DNA from: Chaetoderma sp. LZ-2023a
Lineage: Eukaryota; Mollusca; Caudofoveata; Chaetodermatida; Chaetodermatidae
Direction: 5' to 3'
NCBI GenBank assembly: GCA_034401795.1
Contig: CM067369.1
Span: 186,126,936-186,190,935, forward strand
DNA length: 64,000 nucleotides
The notes under the pieces were generated by a model. That model worked only from the letters and a program-made list of their open reading frames with translations, had not been told where the DNA came from and ran no database searches. The translations under genes were made by a program, and so were the position numbers. Below, one piece after another: positions 37,601 through 47,700 of this stretch (position 1 is its first letter; each line of letters starts with the position of its first letter).

Positions 37601-40600
37601 TTAATGTATTACTGGATGACTAGCTCGGTTTATGAGCCAGTAATTCCAGTGACACATTGTCAAAAATAGTCTTCTCTTGGGCTGCGAATAAGTATTTTGT
37701 CAAGATCTCTATGGAGACCGCTTTGGCTGGGCTGGGTGTTAAAGTGTTAAGTAAATATTCTAGTAAGCATACATGTGCAATTTAATACGTTTTCAAACAT
37801 AATCTCTTGGTCTGTAAAAGCCTTTTATAAACGATGTTTTCTGAGAAAATTAAAATTTTACTGAACAAATTTTAGCAATAACCCTTTAGCACTCATATCA
37901 GCTAAAATGGCTTCTACAGTGGTCTTGAGAAATGTCCATTTGCAGACTAAGAGGAGACTATTTTTGAAAATTTACCACTGGAATGACTGGCTCGGTTAAC
38001 CGAGCCAGTCATTCCAGTGGTAAATTTTCAAAAATAGTCTTCTCCTGGCCTACAAATGGACATTTTCTATGAGAAAATTGAAATTTTCTTGAACAAATTC
38101 AAGGGTTAAAGAGTTAAATGTTTCAACTCAATGAACCTAATACGACAAATTCTTAATAAAACCTAAGAAATATTTAAGTCTTGAATGTTCATATATTTAT
38201 TGGTCAACATTTGTCCAGGAAATATATCTTTGACATAGCAAATCGGCAGATAAAGAGAATATTTTAAAAAAATTACCAGTAAAATGACTGGCTTGGCCAC
38301 CAGTGGAATGACCACTTTGGTTACCACAGGCATGACTGGTGTGGCCATACAGGCAATCATCCCAGTGCTAACATGGCTAAGGTTTATATAATATCATTTT
38401 CTTGGTCTGTCAGTGGACATTCCCCAAGATGACTACAACAGTCAGTTTTGACCAACTTGACCAGTAAAAGGTTTGAGATATAAAGACCAGCTTCCAGCTT
38501 ATATATGCCTAGTGTGAGATCAGAACATTGGATTTCAGAGATGAAAGAATCAATATGTTACTATGCAATCTTACCTGATTACGATGGGTGGCAATGTATT
38601 TTTTGGTAAAATCTGTCCAAATAACAAAACAGTACATGATTAAGGATATTATTTCAGAGATAATTAGACTGGTACATGTAAAACAATGAAGTGACAAAGA
38701 GGTCACAACTGCAAATGTAAATCAAGTGTTTAATTTTCTGCCTATATCTCCAAATAGATAATCAAACAAATTAATTACTGATTCTATGATCCGTATAATC
38801 TTCTGGCCTACTGATCCTGTTGGAACATTGTGTGGCATCAGAAGTAGTTGTTGAAAAAAATGTAAATATACATCTTACTTGTTTGAAAAGCGGTTGTTGA
38901 AACTAAGATTGTTTAACCATTTATTGGACAAGTCAACCAAGAGGAGCTTCTGCAGTGCTCAGTGATCTTGTATATTCTGTAATGCGCAGTATATATCAGT
39001 ACAAGACCATTAGTTATGTGTGAATTCTTTCATCCAACGATCTCTATGGATCACCATTAACCCGTTAACTATCGATTTTATTCAAGAAAATTTCAAATTT
39101 GTCATAAAAAATATCCATTTGCAGACCAAGAGAAGACTATATTTGAAAATTTAACACTGGAATGACTGGCTCGGTTATCGAGCCAGTCATTCCAGTGGTA
39201 AATTTTCAAAAATAGTCTTCTCTTGGCCTGCAAATGGACGTTTCTCAAGACCACTGCAGAAGCCATTTTTGGCTGATATGAGTGTTAAAGGGTTAACTTG
39301 TCTGACTGCTGAGACTTTGTAGACGACATACATGTATTCCAAGGGTTATATCGCTGGACCGCCTATAGATTTTGAAAACAATTTCAGTGAAAGTTGTTGG
39401 TGACTAAGCCACCAACAAAGTTCGGTCAAATTGTTTTCAAAATACTGAGCTAGTCCAGATGTTTTGCTCATTGAAATTATTGTCTGGTGGCTGGCTAGTA
39501 GCAGCAAGACAGTTAAAAACATCAATTTCAAGCTCTGTGTTAGTTTTACTTCTACATGTGGGTATAAATAATATTTGCTTAAAAACCCTTTTGTGCCTAC
39601 ACCGGCCATAGCCGGCCAATTCACTCTGGATTACACCGGCCATAGCCAGCCAATTCACTCTGGATTACACCGGCCATAGCCGGCCAATTCACTCTGGATT
39701 ACACCGGCCTACACACTATGGTGTCAGCTCAACGCTATGCTATCATTACTACAGGGTTTGTACACCTTTCAGTATTTCAAATTCCATGACTTTTCCATGA
39801 TTAAAATTAAAAAATTCCATGACCTCCAAGAATCAATAGCTAGGTCAAAGACAGTCAAATCTGTTTCAAAATGTTCAACAGCGTATTGTGAATCATATGG
39901 AATTCACTTTATCTAGGGCAAAGGGTTAACATGTGAGAATTTCCGATACATTTGAATAAAATTTGAGGTTTTCACATAAAAAATTGACGAATAAAAATTC
40001 TGAATGGGAGTTCTAGAGCCTATGATCATACATGTAGCATCCTTTCAGACTAACTTGGTTGAAATCGGCCAAAATGGTAAGGAGCAATATGACCATTTCT
40101 AGTAAATTCTTAACAAAATTTAAGATTTTGACCCAAAAGATTGCCTATTAACCCTTTAACACTCATATCAGCCAAAGACGGCTTCTGTAGTGGTGTTGAG
40201 AAATGTCCATTTGCAGACCAAGAGAATACCATTGAACATATTTCTAAAATAGTCTTCACTTGGTCTGCAAATTGACATTTTCTTTGAAACATTAAAAAAT
40301 GTATTTGAACAAATTTAAGGCTTAAAGGCTAGGCTTCTATTTGGCCAAGGGTTCAAGAAAAAATCCATTCCTCAAAATGGTAACTTACACAAATATATTG
40401 TGACTAATAGATAACACGCAGGGGAAAATTCTACAAAATATGAGCCAAAAAAGCGTTATACAGGTATATAACACGCAGTCGTAGTTCAGAAATATTGCAA
40501 AACGTATTTTTCCGGCGAACGAAAAATGGTAACTTTACCGCTAGATTCAAAATAATAATAATCGCTTATCGGCTAAATATCTGGTTACTTTTAATAATAT

Positions 40601-41705
40601 TAACAAGTTTATTTCATACTTTAACCGTAATCTATAGAATGTATAAAACCATCTTTGAGCGAGAAATACATTCAATATATAAGGGAATCCCCATACGCGA
40701 GCGAGAGCGAGATATCATGGCCATCTAATTATCATAATGTAACGAATTCGGCCGGGACGAAATCACCCAAATGAACAAAAATCTTTCCAATAAATATACT
40801 GCTGAATAGGAAATAGTGAATTTATTGCTCAAATTGTTTTAAAAACATCTTCTGTACATATTTATTATTAATTTGGAATATTGGCATTCGCAGCGTTACA
40901 AACCTGGGTTTTTTGGGAGATCTCCTTCCAGTCCAGATATAGTTCAGGGGAATGCCTCCAATCACAAGAGTTTAATTTGGCCTTCCAACATAAGACGCGA
41001 TCTAACCTCATTTTAATTCTTACGTTGTTTTGGGTCATTTTATGTTGGTCGGACATATGACCTTGATAATGAATGAAATCATGTGATCGCTGCGATAAAG
41101 AAAATGAAATGTGTATTTTCGAGCTTTATTTCCTCATCTTACATTTGTATGCCATCAGATTTTATTTTTATTTAGGAGATTATCATTTTCCATGACTTTT
41201 CGATGACTTATCAGTGACAAATTTCCATGACTTTTCCAGGCCTGGAAGTTAGATTTTCAAATTCCATTACTTTCCAGGATTTCCATGACCTGTATGAACC
41301 CTGTTACTAGCAAACATTTTACATAAACAGGTGTCTCCCTTTAGCTGTTAGATGCACGCAATAACGGGCCTAATTTCTGCCATGTATCATATTATCAGTA
41401 TATGCAATTGCTATTTTAAGAATGTACAACCCCACACACCCCCCACGGGGTGCAATTGTGCAGAACGCCAGTGACCACACCCACATCACGGCGATAGTAT
41501 AGTGTATAGCGTTATCAGAAATCCTATTACTAATGCATGGGCCGTCTACGGTTGGTATAGTCCCGAGTGTTTTTAGGTATAAATAGGAATTTCAAAGTAA
41601 CTCTTTATTCTGTTGAAATATTTACAATATTATGGGAAAAAACTTAGTCCCCAGGGAAAATCTACATGCAAAAACATAGTTACAAAAGGGTTAAACGGTA
41701 TTGTA

Positions 41706-41786
<81 letters not shown>

Positions 41787-44700
41787 ATTGTGGGGCATAT
41801 AGACCGGTGAAGCACTTCTCAAATCCAGATAGATTATATATACTCGATGGCTAGTATATCTCGGTAGCATTTCCGATTTCGATATCAGACATCATAGTGC
41901 CTAGTTTTTAAATGGCACTATTGCATGAAAGGTGTCCATTTACAAGGTTTAAATTGTGGGTCAAAACGTATGCCCAATAAATATATATTAGCCCCACATG
42001 AAGGTTTTAAACAAAAGACCCCACGACTGGGTGAATCCAGTAGTATACAGTATGTGCTATGAGATGTTATATGACCTGAGGTTTCATTGTCCCAGTAGAA
42101 ATCTTCATCATCATCCACATCATTATCATCACTGTCTGACCAAGGAGTAGTATACATTCCCCAGCGGGGCACGTCAGTGCTCATCTCATTATTTGTTCTG
42201 AAGATACATGAAGAAAACAGAGATAGTCAGGAACCGGCATTAATGCTCTGGTCCCTAGCCATCACAAATGACTAATAATAGGTAGTTAAAGCAGGGGTTC
42301 TTGAAATTAACACTAGCCTGTTAACATGAATATAGTAGAACTTGACCAGGGCTAGTACAATTTGTGACTGACCATCCTGTTGCGCTAGTAACAATTTGAT
42401 ATCTCAACATTTAATTATTAATGTGCAGTCCTCAATCATATGGTTTAACAAACATACCAAAATTGGTTGAATTCCACCAACTTTGACTTTCTGCCCACAC
42501 TCCCACATTGGGGGGTGAGCCAAGGGTAAATGTCGTCTTGCAGTTTGTAATCATATGGGTTACTCACATAACAAATTTGATTCAATTACACAAAACTTTC
42601 GGAACAGATAGCTTAACAGACAGATGGATGGATGGACAAACAACAACCTCTCCATTTTTTCGAAAACCTTAGGGGATAATTATTATGTTTAGGAAATAGT
42701 TCAATTGGAAAGAGCTCCTAAGCAACATTAACTCCTGTTGTGTCAACAGAGTCTCAAAGCGCTCAAAATCATTTGTAAATTAGCACTTTAATGGTCAAGA
42801 CCTGTAAAAAATACAATCTTTGCTCAGTGAATGTCCATTTGTACGCCAAGAGAAAACTATTGTTGGTAGTTTAACCAATGGAATTTACAAACAATAACTT
42901 TCTGTTGTCCAGCAAATTGATATTTCTCAAGACCACTTCAAATGCTGTCCTGGCCGGCTTGAACATTAAAAACTCAAGATAAAACAAATTTGATTTTTAA
43001 GTGTCCTTTTTCATTCCAGCGGTACATTTTCGAAAATAGTCTTCTCTTGGTGCCTGGAAATGGACATTCCTCAAGACCACCACAGAGGATATCTTGACAG
43101 GCTTGGCCACTAAAGGGTTAAGTTGACAGAAGAAGGGTTAAAGACACTTCACCATGTTAACCGGCTTCAAACACAATACTAAGGAGACAGCTTTCAAATA
43201 CAAACATGGTGATACTGATGTTGAATTACTATAATAACTGTTTAAACCGTAATATAACTTTATTTCGCTTGAACAATCGCATACTTATGGATCATTTGTG
43301 CCAAATTGAACAACCAGGTTTTTCTTCACCGCGAAGTAATAATAAACTGCCACCTCTGGGTGTTATATTTAACCGGAAGAAGACATATACCAATGAAAAT
43401 GCACGACACATAAAGCGACGGCTTGCATGATAAATAAATAACTTCCGCCAAGCAAACGCCATAAATTGTGACTAAGGCAGAGAAAGAGAATTCTACAGTA
43501 TATAACCAGAAATGTGGTTCCAATGCAACCATGAAGCTCGACTTTACGACTTTCTAATAAACTCCACGCACATGTATAAAGCTTGATTCCAAACATAAAA
43601 ATAAATATAGAAGGCTTATCAATACACTTATCAGGCCTGGGGTCAGCTACATCTAAATATAACTAGTTACAGTTACATTGCACTATGTCAGTTACAGTTA
43701 CATTTGTTGAGCAATGTAACTAGTTACATTTCAGTTACTTTGCATAATGTAACTAAAGTTACATTTCAGTTACATTAGTTGCTTTGACTGATAATTATTA
43801 TGAAGGACTATGTGAACATCAATGTCATCATAAAAGGTGTAATGTAGTCTATCAAATTGAGATATATAATACACAAAATACCACTATAACCACTGATATA
43901 ATATACTGACAGAACTGAATCCATTTCAGATATAAAATATAAAACTTGCTGAAAGTTCTTTAATATATAAGACTGAATTTTGTTGCTGCCATATGCAATA
44001 ACAAATTTCAATCAACTTGTTTACAAAATAATAAGACACTAGTTTAATTCCACAGCCTTCATAGATGTACATATATATTTCTTCCTCTAACCCTTTCAAC
44101 CCAGACATGGCCATATAACAAACATTAATCTTATTGTAAGAAATAATCGGTTGAATGTTTTGAAACAAATTTGACTGAAAGCTTTGCTACCATAGGTATC
44201 AACATTTTGCAGTGAAATCAGTTTCAAAGTGTTCAACAGATTTCCTTAGAGCATTGGCTTTCTATGATAAGATAACCCGCCATCTACCATTGGGCAATAA
44301 CAGTTTCCAGTGAAATTAGCTTCAAAATGTCCACCAGCTTTGATGTTTGCTTAATTTCAAATAGGATTTTAAATGTTTTGAAAATAATTTATTACTTTCA
44401 TTAGTTGCAATGGCAAATTCATTCCAATCAGATAATCTGCTGAGTACTTTATACTTACTATATTTGTAATTTTACTTTCAAAAGCTGTTGCTTCATATGG
44501 CAGCAACAGTTTTTTTAGTTCAGATTAGTTTCTAAATGTTCAACAGCTTTCCAGTACACTAGTTTAATTCCACAGCCGTTATATTAAATTTTGTCTGCTA
44601 TACCAAAATGGTTGATGGCTTGACTTTTATCAATGGCAATGTCCTTTGATCTTTATCAGCACACCTATATAAATTGAATTTTGCTTGAGTATAATTGCAA

Positions 44701-47700
44701 GGTGCTTGTGTACTACCGTGGCATTATAAGGAAGCATGTGCCAAAGTTTGGGCCCAGTATGATTAACCAAACATGAGATATAAACAGAAAAGTTGAGCTA
44801 AATGCAAATTGGACGATATCACTGCCGCCACCGGCGGACGACATGCAGGGTATGACACAACAGCTTGTTTTACTTCACACGGTCGAGCTAAAAATTATCA
44901 TTGAAATGACTGACTTAGCTACCAGTGGAATGAGCACCTATGTTATGGCTGGCATGATGGGTGTTGACACACAGGCGATTATTCCAGTACAAAAACATTT
45001 ATAAAATAGAATTCTTTTGCTCTGCGAATTGACACTCCCCAAGACACATTCTGCGGTTCCGGAGAATAAGCTGCAAAAAACAGGTCACCCATGACAAATC
45101 GACCTGAATCAGGTTCTCTCGAATAAACCTAGTTCAGGAGTTGCCATAGACAAGGTTCTTGACTTTCAAATCAATCAGCCAAGCAGTTTTGGAGATGTTT
45201 AAATGTGCTTCTAAAAATAGCGCAAAATCCAAGATGGCCACACACAATTGACCAATCGGCTTCATTTGAAAAATCTTAGATCCCTATATGGCAAGGATGC
45301 TTTGTGACAAATTTAATTGAAACCATCCCAATGGTTCTTGAGAAGTCGCTTAATGGAAAATCTGATCACTGGCAACAGATGGACAGACAGTGGCCATGGC
45401 ATAAGCTTGCTTAGCCATTTAGGTACTCAAGCAAAACAAGAGGCCCAAGGGGCCTGTGTCGCTCACCTGGAGCACTGTGCATTTAAATGAGTTTATGGAC
45501 ATTTTGAAGTCCAATATGGCTGCCAAACATGCTACATTTTGATTGGTCCACTTCTGCCATGTTTCTGACTAAGCTCCTTCCCTTGAACAAACTTTAATGG
45601 CACTCAGTGCCTAATCATATCTCCCAAATTTCGGCCCATTCCGCTCAGTGGTTCTGGAGTTGTTTTGGCAAAAAATAGGTTATCCAAGATGGCCACCAAA
45701 CCATTTGGCCAATCAAGTTCCCGTGAACAAACTTGGTGCAGCTCTTGTCCTAGATGATATTTCATGCGTTTTGAATTGATCCCCCAAACGGTTCTGTTGG
45801 TATTAATCACGCAGATTGGTAACCCCCAAACCCTGTGGGTGAGACACCATACATACACCTTGGGTTACCAACTCTCCCACCTCGGGACAATAAACTATGA
45901 CGTCAAACCCAACATGTCACAAACACAATTACGTCAAAATTCTGGTTTATCATGACACAAGTCCACAAAGTACCAACACAGACAGAATAGAGGTAAGATT
46001 TATCTACTCACTTGAAGTATAATGGCCCCCTGTATCTACAGGTTCAACTGAACAAAACTTGACTACTTAAGCCATAACATATAGTTACCATAAACGAAGG
46101 TTTCAGAAGTCCTCTGATGAGTAACCTAAACTAGGTACGAAATGTTATGAGTCTGGATCACTGGGAGGTGATGGAAACATCATCACTGATGCCTTTTCTA
46201 TAGATATGCAAGACTTGCAATCTACGATCTCTAAGAAAGCACATACCCCCATATCACCCGCAGATGTGAAAGAATAAAGAGTACATAACGCACCCACCAC
46301 GGGTGCGGGTGTAGGGACATCAACACACACACACACACACACACAGCTGGGGAAATGAACCCACATCCCTGTGTCTACACACCACCTTCAAACTTCCTCC
46401 AAAACCATAGAGGATTTAAATTTGAAAAATCCAATATGGCCGCCAAACACGCTATATATTGATAGGCCCATAGTGGCCAGTTTTTTTTATGGATCAACTT
46501 TTCTTGAACAAACTTTAATGGCCCTTAGTCCCTAATCATATATGACAAATTTCCGCCTGATCGCTTCAGCGGTTCTGGGGAAGAAGTTGTTTTTGCGAAA
46601 ACAAGATCATCCAAGATGGTCGCTGAACCATTTGGTCAATCAAGTTCCCTTGAACAAACTTGAGTGAGCTCTTGCCCTAGATCATATTACATGAGGTCTG
46701 AATTGATCCCTCAAACGGTTTTGGAGATTTTTAGACATTTCCAAAAATCGGCCGAAATCCAAGATGGCCACCGACCAAATTGGCCGACCGGCTTCGCTTG
46801 AACAAAATAAAATCTCTATGCCATAAGGATGCTTCCTGCCAAATAAAATTCAAATCGGCCCAGTAGTTCTCGAGAAAACATTTTAAATTACACATGATAC
46901 AAGATGACTGCCAAACCGTTTATCCAACAGCTTCGAAAATTGCAAATGTGAGATCAGAATACCCAAAAAACTATATAAAACAAATTTCGGTCTCAAAATC
47001 CATCAAATAAAAAAATCCAATATGGCTGCCAAACACTATATTTTGATTGGTCCACCGTGGCCAGATTTTTTGACAAAGAAACTTCTCTTGAACAAACATT
47101 AATGGCCCTTAGTCGCTAATTATATATCACAAATTTCGACCTGATTGCTTCAGCGGTTTTGGGGAAGAAGTGGTTTTTGCAAAAAATAGGTCATCCAAGA
47201 TGGCCGTTGAACCATTTGGTCAATCAAGTTCCCTTGAACAAACTTGATTCACCTCTTACCCTAGATCATATTTCGTGAGTTCTGAATCTATCCCTCACTA
47301 TTTTGGAGACGATTTTTAGACATTTCTAAAAATCGGTCGAAATCCAAGATGGTCGCCGGCCAAATTGGCCGATCTGGTTCGTTTGAACAAACTTGAATAT
47401 CTATGCCTTAAGGATGCTTCATGCCAAATATAATTGAAATCGGCCCAGCAGTTCTCGAGGAGATATTTTAAATTTCCCATTGCTTGAGTATAGGCGATTT
47501 TGGCGGGTAAATGCTCCAAGATGGCCGCTAAACCGTTTATCCGAGTTTCGATAATTGCTAATTTGAAATCAGAATACCCAAAAACCAATATAAAAACCAA
47601 TTTCGGCCTCAAAATCCACCAAATAAGAAATCCAATATTGCCACCAAACATGCTATATTTTGATTGGCTCATGGTGGCCATGTTTTTTGACGGATCAACT

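Noticed and set aside
41613-41854. Ile-Tyr repeat frames on both strands
   Set aside because: Product of the (TA)n microsatellite.
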